Assembly (NCBI GenBank): GCA_964609385.1 | Contig: CAZSSM010000050.1 | Coordinates: forward strand, 1 to 53,108 | Origin: CAZSSM01 sp964609385 | Lineage (GTDB): Bacteria; Planctomycetota; Planctomycetia; Isosphaerales; Isosphaeraceae | DNA length: 53,108 bases | Direction: 5' to 3' | Shown: piece after piece, positions 28,078 through 36,097 of the stretch | Layout of the letters: every line of letters begins with the position of its first letter | Position numbering within the stretch: position 1 is the first letter of the stretch | Program-made: the position numbers and the translations under genes | Notes under the pieces: generated by a model | Told to the model about the DNA's origin: nothing | Seen by the model: only the letters and a program-made list of their open reading frames with translations | The model's database searches: none

Positions 28078-29004
28078 ATGGAAGGAAGCAAGACCAATGG
28101 CCAACGGCTCGTCGTCAAAACGGCGTTGCTGCTGTTGAGCCTCGGATCGCTTTGCGGATGCCAGACGGTGCGGACGCCCGAAAAGGCGATCGCTCAGACC
28201 GACATCCCTCGCGAGCTGTCGAAAGTCACGATGCCGCCACACCGGATCGAGCCGCCCGACTTGCTGCTCGTCGAGGTTCTGGAGGCGCTGCCGGGTCGAC
28301 CGATCATCGGCGAACGGCTGGTCCGTCCCGACGGTACGATCAATCTGGGATACTATGGCGAAGTGTACGTTACAGGCCTCACACTTCGCCAAGCGAAAGA
28401 AAAGATCATCTTTCATTTACGCGACTACCTGAACGACGAGCCCTTGGGGCTCATCAAATATAATCCCGAAACCGAACAGTTCGATGAGGTTGACCCGGGC
28501 GACAGCGACCGCGTTGTGGTCGACATCGCTTCGTACAACAGCAAATATTACTATGTCTTGGGGGAGGTCAACCTGCCTGGGCGCCAGCCAATCACCGGCA
28601 ACGAGACCGTCCTGGATGCGATTCAGTTCACCGGCGGGCTGACCGCCCTGGCCTCCGGGACCAACGTCCGGTTGGTTCGACCAGCGCCCCCGGGCGCCTG
28701 TTGTGAACAGATTTTGCCGGTTAACCTGGCGGCGATCATCAACGCGGGCGATCCCACAACCAACTACCAACTCTTTCCTAACGACCGGATCCGGGTCTAT
28801 CGGGACCCGCTCGTCCGGCTCAACATCTTGATCACGAGGTTGGCCGAGCCGTTCAACGTGGTGGTCAACTCGGTGCTCAGCTACGCCATCGCGGCACGCT
28901 CGGTTAACCTGATTGGAGTCGGGATCGGCGGCGAAGGTGCAGCAGGTGCAGACGCGACTGCTCCGGGCACGCCCCTGATCGACCCGCTCCGATCGCCTGA
29001 GTAG
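28078..29004 (+). CDS. Polysaccharide export lipoprotein, Wza-like (308 aa)
   Basis: This belongs to the outer-membrane auxiliary (Wza/KpsD) family that forms the channel for polysaccharide export. The lipoprotein signal is clear: basic start, LLLLSLGSLCGC with the lipidated Cys at 28 (or 26). The Poly_export domain follows (HRIEPPDLLLVEVLEALPG near 53-71, VRPDGTINLGYYGEVYVTGLT near 82-102). An SLBB-type domain comes next (YYVLGEVNLPGRQPITGNET near 160), ending in NDRIRVYRDP. The ATG at 28078 is preceded by GGAGAGGGG. No chain-length regulator (Wzc) or glycosyltransferase lies next to it. The C-terminal ~40 residues are Gly/Ala-rich and may replace the usual amphipathic outer-membrane helix. 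Confidence 0.9.
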   Translation: MEGSKTNGQRLVVKTALLLLSLGSLCGCQTVRTPEKAIAQTDIPRELSKVTMPPHRIEPPDLLLVEVLEALPGRPIIGERLVRPDGTINLGYYGEVYVTGLTLRQAKEKIIFHLRDYLNDEPLGLIKYNPETEQFDEVDPGDSDRVVVDIASYNSKYYYVLGEVNLPGRQPITGNETVLDAIQFTGGLTALASGTNVRLVRPAPPGACCEQILPVNLAAIINAGDPTTNYQLFPNDRIRVYRDPLVRLNILITRLAEPFNVVVNSVLSYAIAARSVNLIGVGIGGEGAAGADATAPGTPLIDPLRSPE

Positions 29005-29031
29005 TCGACCGATCGAACCCGATCCCATGTT

Positions 29032-29060
29032 GAAGCCGTCCCGTGACCTTCGACGGCTTC
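29032..29060. terminator. Hairpin after the Wza-like gene
   Basis: GAAGCCGTC (29032-29040) and GACGGCTTC (29052-29060) are exact reverse complements with an 11-nt loop, 27 nt after the stop at 29004. It lies between converging genes and could act in either direction. Confidence 0.5.
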
Positions 29061-29068
29061 GATTCTCC

Positions 29069-29113
29069 GCCCCGGACCGGCCGCCTTCTGAAGAGGCGGA
29101 CACGGGCCGGGGC
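29069..29113. terminator. Strong two-part hairpin between convergent genes
   Basis: The outer arms GCCCCGG (29069-29075) and CCGGGGC (29107-29113) enclose an inner stem CCGCCT/AGGCGG with a 7-nt loop. Together with the hairpin at 29032-29060 it forms a double barrier between the Wza-like gene (plus) and the MBL-fold gene (minus), as expected of a bidirectional terminator. T-rich tails are weak. Confidence 0.5.
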
Positions 29114-29176
29114 GATTGTCATTGCCTTGGCATGCCTACGACCGGATCAAGATCGACGGCTTTCGAGGTCTGTTTG

Positions 29177-29971
29177 TTATGCGTCGTAATTGACTTTGCC
29201 CGTGACCAACTCTTCTTCCCATTCGTCGAGTAAGGGCCAGTCAACAGCGCAGGTACCGAAGTCGGCCAGGTGGAGATAGGACTCGAGCCGTACGATCGTC
29301 CGGTCGATAAGCTGAGGATCGCGTCGGAAGAACGGACCATGTGAGGGAAGCAAGTAGGCGGCATCACAGTCGCGGATCCGCTTCAAGCTGGCAATATAGT
29401 CAGGCAGGTGGGATCCGTGGTGGGCATCGATGGCGCCAACGCTGCCGTCCCGGAAGATGTTGTCACCGCTGAAGAGCAGGTCGCCCATCCGAAAGGCGAG
29501 TTGTCCTGGGGTATGTCCCGGCGTGCTCCAAACATTGAGGCGACGTTGGCCAACTTCGAGGACGTCCCCCTCGTCGACGGTCCGGTCGATCTTGCAACGT
29601 GGCATGGGGATAGCGATCTGTTGGGCATCGATCCGGGCGAACGTCGCGATCTCGTCGCCCTGCTCGATCGGGGCCACGCTGGCCGGATGGGCCATCACCT
29701 CGCACTTGAGGATCTTTCGCGCTTCGGCCAAGCCCTGGATGTGGTCGGCATCGGCGTGGGTTGCCAGGATCATTTTGCAGGCCGAGAGCGGGTAATCCAT
29801 CTGGCGGATCAACTCAAGAACCTCGCCTAGTTCGTCGAGGAACCCAACGTCGATGAGCGCGAACTCGGATCCACCGTCGATCAAATAAATATTAACTCCT
29901 AGCATGCGTCTGGCCTGGACGTTCAGTTCGATGACGCCCGGGAACAGGTACCGCCGTTGGAGCGTGGCCAC
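29177..29971 (-). CDS. Metallo-beta-lactamase-fold hydrolase (264 aa)
   Basis: This is a binuclear metal hydrolase of the MBL superfamily, probably cytoplasmic; thioesterase or glyoxalase II-like activity is possible. The metal motif is THADADHIQG near 80-89 (the HxDxDH variant common in this superfamily). Further ligands follow in WSTPGHTPGQLAFRMGD near 165-181, LLFSGDNIF near 182-190 and LLPSHGP near 222. The GTG at 29971 is chosen because GGGAG lies seven bases upstream and the conserved domain (FPGVIELNVQ) starts soon after. An in-frame ATG at 30061 would add a Pro/Ser-rich leader without a ribosome-binding site. The gene converges on the Wza-like gene. Confidence 0.88.
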   Translation of the reverse strand: MATLQRRYLFPGVIELNVQARRMLGVNIYLIDGGSEFALIDVGFLDELGEVLELIRQMDYPLSACKMILATHADADHIQGLAEARKILKCEVMAHPASVAPIEQGDEIATFARIDAQQIAIPMPRCKIDRTVDEGDVLEVGQRRLNVWSTPGHTPGQLAFRMGDLLFSGDNIFRDGSVGAIDAHHGSHLPDYIASLKRIRDCDAAYLLPSHGPFFRRDPQLIDRTIVRLESYLHLADFGTCAVDWPLLDEWEEELVTGKVNYDA

Positions 29972-30219
29972 GGTTGAGCTCCCTGCCGTTGGATCGCTTG
30001 AAGGAAGAGATGGGCAATGGGCGATCGGAACTCGTGGAAATGTGGGCGATCGACCGGCCATCGGGACTCGTCACGCAAGAACAGCGCCGGCTACCGAAGT
30101 CATCCGGGATCCGGAATCGAGACCCAGGCCATTTTAGATCGGGCGACCAGATGCACGAACCGTTGGGACGCGCCCCCTCGGTTCGCAACAGAACAACGAA
30201 GCGCGAAAGCGATGCTCCA

Positions 30220-32043
30220 TCACGCCGACTTTTCGTAGAGATGGACGTCGCGGATCTCCAACAGGACCTCGACACGGACCTTCCCTCGGGTGAAACCGGG
30301 CTGATAGACGATCGCCAGTTGGTCACCAGCTTGAACCTGGCGAAATTTCTCGGCCATCTGAAAGGCGATGCCGGGTAGGATGACCTCACCCTGGGCCAAT
30401 CGGAGTTGGACATGCTCTTGCGCTTTGCCGACGAACCGGGGATCGGCGGCGAGGCGGACTCGGTCGGTCAGCAAATTCGGCTTGGGATTGGTCAAGCCGA
30501 ACGGCTCGAGCTTCTCGATCTGGGTGACGATTCGATGGTCGAGCTGGCCGAGATGGACCTCCGCGTCGATCCAGAGGGTCCGTCGACGCTGTTCACTGGT
30601 CAGTTCGCGTTGGCAATAGATCTCGAACCGCTCGCGGAACGCGTCGATCCGATCCGGGGTCAAGCGGATCCCGGCGGCGGCGCGGTGTCCGCCGAAGCGA
30701 TCGAGCAGATCGGCGCAATCGATGATGGCCCGATGAACATCGAAGCCGTCGACCGAGCGAGCCGACCCTTGAGCGAACGACTCGTCTTGTTCGGCGATCA
30801 CGACGGCGGGTCGTTGGTAGGTCTCGGCCAGTCGGCCGGCGACGATCCCGATGACTCCGGGATGCCAAGTCGGGTCGGAAACGACGATCGAGCCGCGACC
30901 GGAAACGCCTCCCATCGCCTCGATCTGGGCGCGGGCCTGCTCGACGATGGTGCGCTCGACCTGTTGCCGTTGCCGGTTGATCTGGTCGAGGCGATCCGAC
31001 AGTTCGCGGGCGCGGTCGTCGCGATCGGTCGTCAGCAGTTCAACCGCCAGACGGGCGTCGTCGAGCCGACCGGCAGCGTTGATCCTGGGCGCGAGCTTGA
31101 AGCCCACCGCGCCAGTGGAGACCCGACGATCGCGTTTGACCTCGGCCACGTCGCAGAGCGCCCGCAGACCCACGGCATGGTCTTCATACAACCCTTGCAA
31201 CCCATACCAGACCAGGATCCGGTTCTCGTCCGCCAGCGGGACCATATCGGCGATCGTAGCCAAGGCGACCTGGGTGATGGCGTGGCAGAGGAACTGCTTG
31301 AGTCGCGGGGTCGCATGCCGTCCATCGTTGAGCCGTCGGCAGACTTCCCAAGCCAACTTGAATGCCACACCTGCGCCGCAGAGATGAGGCCAAGGGTAGC
31401 GTGAGTGGGCCAAGCCCGGGTGAACCACGGCGAAGGCCGTTGGCAATGTCGAGCCCGGTGTGTGGTGGTCCGTAATGATCAGGTCTAGGCCGAGTTCGGC
31501 GGCACGCTCGGCCTCGACAATCGAGGTGATCCCGCAGTCGACGGTCACCACCAGATCGGCCCGCATCTCAAAGCGGATCTGCTCCAAGGCCTGGACGTTC
31601 AGGCCATAGCCTTCATCGATCCGGTTGGGAATGTAGTAGCGGACCGTTTCCAACCCGGCTGATCGCAAGCAGGCCCAGAGCAAGCTGCTCCCGCAGACAC
31701 CGTCAACGTCGTAGTCGCCGTAGATGACCACCCGCTCCCGATCGAGCACGGCTCGCTGGATCCGCTCGGCAGCCGTGACCAGGCCTGGAATCGTCACGGG
31801 GTCATGCAATTGGCTCAACGAGGGGTTGAGGAACCGAGTGGCCGCCTCGGGTTCGACCTGGCCGCGATTGACCAGCAACTGGGCCACCAAAGGGTCCAAT
31901 CCGGAAGCGCGGCTCAAGGCAAGAATCTGATGGCGGTCGTGAGGCCGGAACTTCCAGCGAGTCGGCAGCGCCTCCGGGTCACCCGAACCATCAGCCGGGT
32001 CTGGAGGGTCTGGATGGGCGATCGTCGAGGTCAGAGTCGTCAA
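30220..32043 (-). CDS. recJ: Single-stranded-DNA-specific exonuclease RecJ (607 aa)
   Basis: RecJ degrades single-stranded DNA 5' to 3' in recombination and repair. The DHH domain carries GDYDVDGVCGSS (109-120), VDCG (168-171) and DHH at 192-194. The DHHA1 domain has GGHRAAAG (451-458), and the C-terminal OB-like domain is present (WIDAEVHLGQLD onward). The length matches the family. The start is TTG at 32043, with AGGGGG eight bases upstream, which decides the start; no in-frame ATG fits. The first ~28 residues are a variable Pro/Asp-rich leader. The gene lies 24 bp downstream of a lipoprotein gene on the same strand, so co-transcription is likely. Confidence 0.95.
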   Translation of the reverse strand: MTTLTSTIAHPDPPDPADGSGDPEALPTRWKFRPHDRHQILALSRASGLDPLVAQLLVNRGQVEPEAATRFLNPSLSQLHDPVTIPGLVTAAERIQRAVLDRERVVIYGDYDVDGVCGSSLLWACLRSAGLETVRYYIPNRIDEGYGLNVQALEQIRFEMRADLVVTVDCGITSIVEAERAAELGLDLIITDHHTPGSTLPTAFAVVHPGLAHSRYPWPHLCGAGVAFKLAWEVCRRLNDGRHATPRLKQFLCHAITQVALATIADMVPLADENRILVWYGLQGLYEDHAVGLRALCDVAEVKRDRRVSTGAVGFKLAPRINAAGRLDDARLAVELLTTDRDDRARELSDRLDQINRQRQQVERTIVEQARAQIEAMGGVSGRGSIVVSDPTWHPGVIGIVAGRLAETYQRPAVVIAEQDESFAQGSARSVDGFDVHRAIIDCADLLDRFGGHRAAAGIRLTPDRIDAFRERFEIYCQRELTSEQRRRTLWIDAEVHLGQLDHRIVTQIEKLEPFGLTNPKPNLLTDRVRLAADPRFVGKAQEHVQLRLAQGEVILPGIAFQMAEKFRQVQAGDQLAIVYQPGFTRGKVRVEVLLEIRDVHLYEKSA

Positions 32044-32067
32044 CGCTCGATCCCCCTAAGAAATCGC

Positions 32068-32634
32068 TCAGCGAGCGGTCCGAAACTCGAACTCGCGAAG
32101 CTCGATGAGCAGTTCGTCTCCCTCTCGAACCATCACGCGGGCTGGAGACATCGGTGTCTCGAACCTCGAACGCGCTTCGACCGGACCGACGCTGGTCAAA
32201 GAGAAGGGGGGGTTGACCACACGGACAACGTGGACCCCCTCGGAGACGCGTTCGATCTGAAACCGACCGTCGGCGTCGAGTGGAGAGGATCGAAGATAAC
32301 CGAGGCTGCCCTCGGCTGGTAACAATTCGATCCATCCGCCGGAAATCGGTCGGCCTCTATAGGTGATCCGTCCGTTGACCGTCGTCGTTGAGATCGACAC
32401 GTCACGCCATTCCTCGGAGCACCCGAGCATGGGAGCGATCCCCAGAACGAAGCAGACGACGAAGAGTTTGAGTCGACCCAACCGTCTGTTTCGTCGAACG
32501 CTCAGAGACGACGTCTCGTCAGTTGTCTCTCGATTGGACCGAAGGACCGGCGATCCCCGACCCGGCCACGTTGATGTTCGTCGCCGGGTTCGGGCTTGGA
32601 AGGGATGGAATAGCCGGAGGCGGACAGCACACAT
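32068..32634 (-). CDS. Lipoprotein with carboxypeptidase-regulatory-like domain (about 188 aa)
   Basis: A hydrophobic leader (LKLFVVCFVLGIAPMLGC) ends in a lipobox and is followed by a small beta-sandwich of the kind called 'carboxypeptidase regulatory-like' in planctomycetes. VNGRITYRGRPISGGWIELLP and PLDADGRFQIERVSEGVHVVRV give the usual pattern of strand pairs. The start is uncertain: the ATG at 32634 gives a long basic leader of about 52 residues before the lipobox helix, while a TTG at 32481 gives a normal lipoprotein signal but lacks a clear ribosome-binding site. It sits between the HEAT-like gene (8 bp away if the ATG is used) and recJ. Function is unknown. Confidence 0.65.
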   Translation of the reverse strand: MCAVRLRLFHPFQARTRRRTSTWPGRGSPVLRSNRETTDETSSLSVRRNRRLGRLKLFVVCFVLGIAPMLGCSEEWRDVSISTTTVNGRITYRGRPISGGWIELLPAEGSLGYLRSSPLDADGRFQIERVSEGVHVVRVVNPPFSLTSVGPVEARSRFETPMSPARVMVREGDELLIELREFEFRTAR

Positions 32635-32641
32635 ATGGCGA

Positions 32642-34081
32642 TCAGGGTTGGGGTACGCTGGGGACGATCGGCATATCATAGGGTTCACCGCCGGAATCGA
32701 TTTGCAACGACTCGGGCTTCTGCTTGGCGAGCATTACGCGGAATTCGGCCAGCGTGTCCTTCAAAATCTGCCGGCGGTTATTCACTTCTTCAGGACCAGC
32801 GAAGACGAACCGGTAGCTTGCCTGGGACAGTTCGGAGACACCTTGATAAATCGTTTGGATCGCCTCTTGTGATTGACCGATGTTGGGATGATCGGGACGG
32901 ACCCTGAGCAACCCGCTAGCGGAGAGATCGGGATCACGTTCGCCTTCGAAGCTCACAAGAACAGAGAAGATCAACAGACCCGTAATTTGTCGGGCCAATT
33001 CGGTACTCGATTCATAAGCTTGAAGGATCTCAACGGTCAGGTCCGATGCGGTAATCCCGGCCAGGTAGGCGACCAATCCGAAGTTATAGTCCCGGATTTG
33101 GTTGTCGATGCGGAGCATTCCGAGGGCCCAGACAGCGCGGGCGCGGTTCTCGAGTCGCTCGCGACGATCGGTCACGATTTCGAGGAGAGTTCGCGCGATC
33201 TTCAGGTCGGGGGGCAGAATTGCGACGGTCGACTCACGGATGTAACCCAACGCATCGAGTGCTCGGAGTCGAACGATCCAAGGGACATCGGGGTTGTTCT
33301 GCAGGTAGTTGGCCAGTTGCTCGGCGGCTGCGGCAGCCTGCTGTGACGTGTTAAGGATCGCATTCCCGCCCCCGCGTTCACGGGTGATGGCCAATTCGCG
33401 GACCCCTTGAATCGCCTTTAATTGGACCCAGACCAACTGGTCGGGATCGTTGATCGCCGCTAGGAAAACGTCGAGAAGCTGCGGGTCCCGGGTCTGCGAG
33501 AGCACGGTCATCGCTTCGATCCGGGCCAGGGGATTCATCTCAAGGAAAGGGACGAGTTCGGTGCGCAAAGCGTTTTGATAGGCCACCAGGAAGCGGCGAT
33601 TATCGTTCAAGAAGGCGTTCTTAAGCGGCACCGTCAGATTCTTAAGATACTTGTCGACAAGGATCTCACGACTGGGCCTGTTGCTAGGATTGCGGACCTC
33701 GTCGCGAACTTCTTGCGTCGTGAACTGAACGATGTTGTAGTTCACGTAGTCGCGAATCAAACGTTCGTCGATCTGGGTGTTGTTATTGGCCATCTCCCGG
33801 ACGCGGCGTTCTTGAGGTGGCGTAATTCGGCGTCGAGGCCTAACTTCCGCTCCAGGGTCGATTTGGAAAATCTTCGGATCGATGAACAGCTCGGGAGTCG
33901 AGTCGCGATCAGCCAACGAGATGATTGCTTGTTCCGGACTAGAGGTTGAAGCCTCACTCGACTCCACCTCACTGGGTTCGGGATCCTGGGCCGAAGCGAA
34001 CGGGGTAAAAGCAATCCCACTCAACGTCACCAACAGGAGGAACGGGACCCACGCCCCGTAGAGCGATCGACTGCGACGCAT
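32642..34081 (-). CDS. Secreted HEAT-like repeat protein (479 aa)
   Basis: A signal peptide (WVPFLLLVTLSGIAFTPFASA, about 11-31) precedes an acidic Ser/Glu linker and a long helical region. Repeated helix pairs resemble HEAT repeats: LARIEAMTVLSQTRDPQLLD, VWVQLKAIQGVRELA, PWIVRLRALDALGYI and ENRARAVWALGMLRI. Such repeats form protein-binding solenoids. The C-terminal part (VSELSQASYRFVFAGPEEVN) is less clear. The ATG at 34081 has GAGG 11 bases upstream. The gene heads a likely operon with the lipoprotein and recJ. The export signal makes a link with DNA repair unlikely; shared transcription may be coincidental. Confidence 0.78.
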   Translation of the reverse strand: MRRSRSLYGAWVPFLLLVTLSGIAFTPFASAQDPEPSEVESSEASTSSPEQAIISLADRDSTPELFIDPKIFQIDPGAEVRPRRRITPPQERRVREMANNNTQIDERLIRDYVNYNIVQFTTQEVRDEVRNPSNRPSREILVDKYLKNLTVPLKNAFLNDNRRFLVAYQNALRTELVPFLEMNPLARIEAMTVLSQTRDPQLLDVFLAAINDPDQLVWVQLKAIQGVRELAITRERGGGNAILNTSQQAAAAAEQLANYLQNNPDVPWIVRLRALDALGYIRESTVAILPPDLKIARTLLEIVTDRRERLENRARAVWALGMLRIDNQIRDYNFGLVAYLAGITASDLTVEILQAYESSTELARQITGLLIFSVLVSFEGERDPDLSASGLLRVRPDHPNIGQSQEAIQTIYQGVSELSQASYRFVFAGPEEVNNRRQILKDTLAEFRVMLAKQKPESLQIDSGGEPYDMPIVPSVPQP

Positions 34082-34403
34082 GGTTCAGATGTCCTCAAAC
34101 GTTGTGAGCGACCGGACCGATCCGATCCGACATGTTGGGACGGATCACAGGAACGGACCCGGTCTGGCGGTACGATCGGTCGTGACGATGTGGGGAGAGG
34201 GGATTGACAAGACGGAGTAAACCGCCTTCTAGCTCATTCAGACGCTCACATAGAGCGCAAAGTTCCGGGTTGGATTGGAACCTGGTTGAACCTTTGGAAG
34301 TCTGACCGTCGCGGCTCGGATGTCAAGCCGCGACGTGGTGGGGCTGCTAGGTGACGGGGCTTTGGAGATCGATTCGGTCCGACGGGTCGATGACTGGAGG
34401 AAC
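34082..34403. other. Intergenic region with a hairpin
   Basis: This 322-bp gap lies between the start of the HEAT-like gene and the end of the 478-aa gene, both on the minus strand. It holds the hairpin at 34307-34335 and presumably the promoter of the HEAT-like operon. No hexamer pair is convincing and no gene is recognised. Confidence 0.5.
34307..34335 (-). terminator. Perfect 10-bp hairpin downstream of the 478-aa gene
   Basis: CGTCGCGGCT (34307-34316) and AGCCGCGACG (34326-34335) are exact reverse complements with a 9-nt loop, 68 bp past the stop of the minus-strand gene at 34404. It has no following T tract but is well placed for a terminator. Confidence 0.5.
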
Positions 34404-35840
34404 TCAGCCACGTCGAGGATCGGTCTCGGTGATGATGGCGTTCACGGCCTGCTGGTTGAACCCTTTGTAGCCTTCAGTACGTTGCAGGTTCTCCAGGTGA
34501 CTGCCGCGAGCGCCGTCTTGGAGGAACCGGACATGCTCCTCGCTTGTGATCCAGCCACGTTCCAGGCAACGGTCGGCCCGATGCTTGGGAACGACCCAGG
34601 TCTCGCCCTGGGTAAAGGCCTGGCGCAGGAAGGGGAAGTTGCTGAAGGGGGTCATCGTGGCGATCTCGGCCTCGCGCTCGAGGTCGTCGCGGAGCCGATC
34701 GAAGTCGAACTGCGCCTCCAGGTGATGCATGCCGGCCTCATGGATCGACTCGCCGTGTAGGCCGACCCAGAGGCCGACCGTATTGGGGCGATCCAAGGCT
34801 GGAAGTGCGTGATGGGCGAAGTCTTGATTGGCCTCTTCGGGGGCCAAATCGAGGTCGGCAAAGATCACGATCCCGGTCACCGGGTGTTCCAAAACCTGGG
34901 CGCCCCAACCGGCCTCGGCTCCAGCATGGAAGCTCTCGCGGAGGTTGAAGCCCAGGGTCTTGAACATCTTCATGAGTCGGGGGAAGTGCTCGCGTGAACT
35001 CCGAAAAGTGTGATGGTCATGGTTGGCCCAGCCCAGTCCGAGTCGGTCCTGGCGATGCTTCTGAACCCGAGCCGCCCGATTGCGCGACTCCCAATAGTCC
35101 CGCTCGACCTCGAATACCAGGTGACAGACCAGATCGCGGTCGCCGACGATCTCGATCATCCGCTCGATGAGCATATCGGCCGCATCGAAGGCCTGGCCGT
35201 CGTCGGGGAAACTTCGGCGCCGACCCTTCCAAAGTTCGCGGGCCGCCAGAATGTCGCGGGCCCGGGTCGGGGCCATCTGACCGCGCTGGGCCAGGTCGCC
35301 AGGGTAGGGTTCGAAACCAAGGTAGGCCCGACGTTCGACCACGGCCAAGCGCGTCGACGAGCCAGGGATCCGCGCGATCCGATACGGACCCAGCGGCCAA
35401 CCGACGATCTCCAGGCCCAGGTCGTGGGCCCTCGAGAAATCGGCGACCGACTCGACCTGGATCGCGACCTCCAGGATCTCGGTCCGATCAGCCATCGTCC
35501 CACGATCCGATACCGTGGCCGGACGAACCACCACGCGTGGAAACATCGCCTCGCGATGGCCGTAGACCGGCTCAGTCGCTTCGTAGGGGGTCAGTTCGCG
35601 AGAGAATCCGAGATCCACCAGTCGCTCGGTGAGGCCGTCGTGGTTACGGACGACGAAGTGGTCCACGAAATCGAACAGATGAACGCTGGCCTCCTCGAGC
35701 ATCCGATCGGCCAACTGATCCAGAAACGGATGCGAACGACGAGTCTGGTCGAGCCAGCCGCGTTGGAGTTGCGCGGGCTCGGGCCAACGCCTCCAGTCGA
35801 AGGTCTGCGATCCCGATCCGACGGTATCAGCAATGCTCAT
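34404..35840 (-). CDS. Conserved-looking protein of unknown function, His-rich core (478 aa)
   Basis: I do not recognise the family with certainty. The ATG at 35840 has GAGG eight bases upstream. There is no signal peptide or membrane segment, so it is probably cytoplasmic. The first ~200 residues contain VHLFDFVDHFVVRNHDGLTE and LEVAIQVESVADFSRAH. The second half is dense in potential metal ligands: LGWANHDHHTFRSSREHF near 274-291, AEAGWGAQVLEHPVTGI, WVGLHGESIHEAGMHHLEAQ. The repeated beta-strand plus His/Glu layout is reminiscent of vicinal-oxygen-chelate (glyoxalase/dioxygenase) proteins such as DUF1338 enzymes, but this is a low-confidence idea. It is divergent from the M14 peptidase gene. 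Confidence 0.75.
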   Translation of the reverse strand: MSIADTVGSGSQTFDWRRWPEPAQLQRGWLDQTRRSHPFLDQLADRMLEEASVHLFDFVDHFVVRNHDGLTERLVDLGFSRELTPYEATEPVYGHREAMFPRVVVRPATVSDRGTMADRTEILEVAIQVESVADFSRAHDLGLEIVGWPLGPYRIARIPGSSTRLAVVERRAYLGFEPYPGDLAQRGQMAPTRARDILAARELWKGRRRSFPDDGQAFDAADMLIERMIEIVGDRDLVCHLVFEVERDYWESRNRAARVQKHRQDRLGLGWANHDHHTFRSSREHFPRLMKMFKTLGFNLRESFHAGAEAGWGAQVLEHPVTGIVIFADLDLAPEEANQDFAHHALPALDRPNTVGLWVGLHGESIHEAGMHHLEAQFDFDRLRDDLEREAEIATMTPFSNFPFLRQAFTQGETWVVPKHRADRCLERGWITSEEHVRFLQDGARGSHLENLQRTEGYKGFNQQAVNAIITETDPRRG

Positions 35841-36097
35841 GGTCGTGGCCTCGATGCGCGCAGGAGCGGACGTTGGAGAGGGAGACGGCGATCCCCGAGG
35901 TTTCTCAGCGGTCTCTTGTCCGACGCTTCCAGGGCGATACTCTGGGAGTTTACGACGTCGGTCCGGGGCGTTTCGACCCTCCCAACCGGCTCGGACCGTC
36001 GGCGACCGCATCGACGACCTCGGTCGCCGTCACCGAATCATTCTGCGGCGACGAACCGACCGCTTCAAGTCAACCGAGACGCACAACGAGGCATGAC

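Noticed and set aside
35873..36097. N-terminal extension of the M14 peptidase
   Set aside because: No ribosome-binding site, not protein-like, and the ATG at 36098 has GAGG and a signal peptide directly after it.
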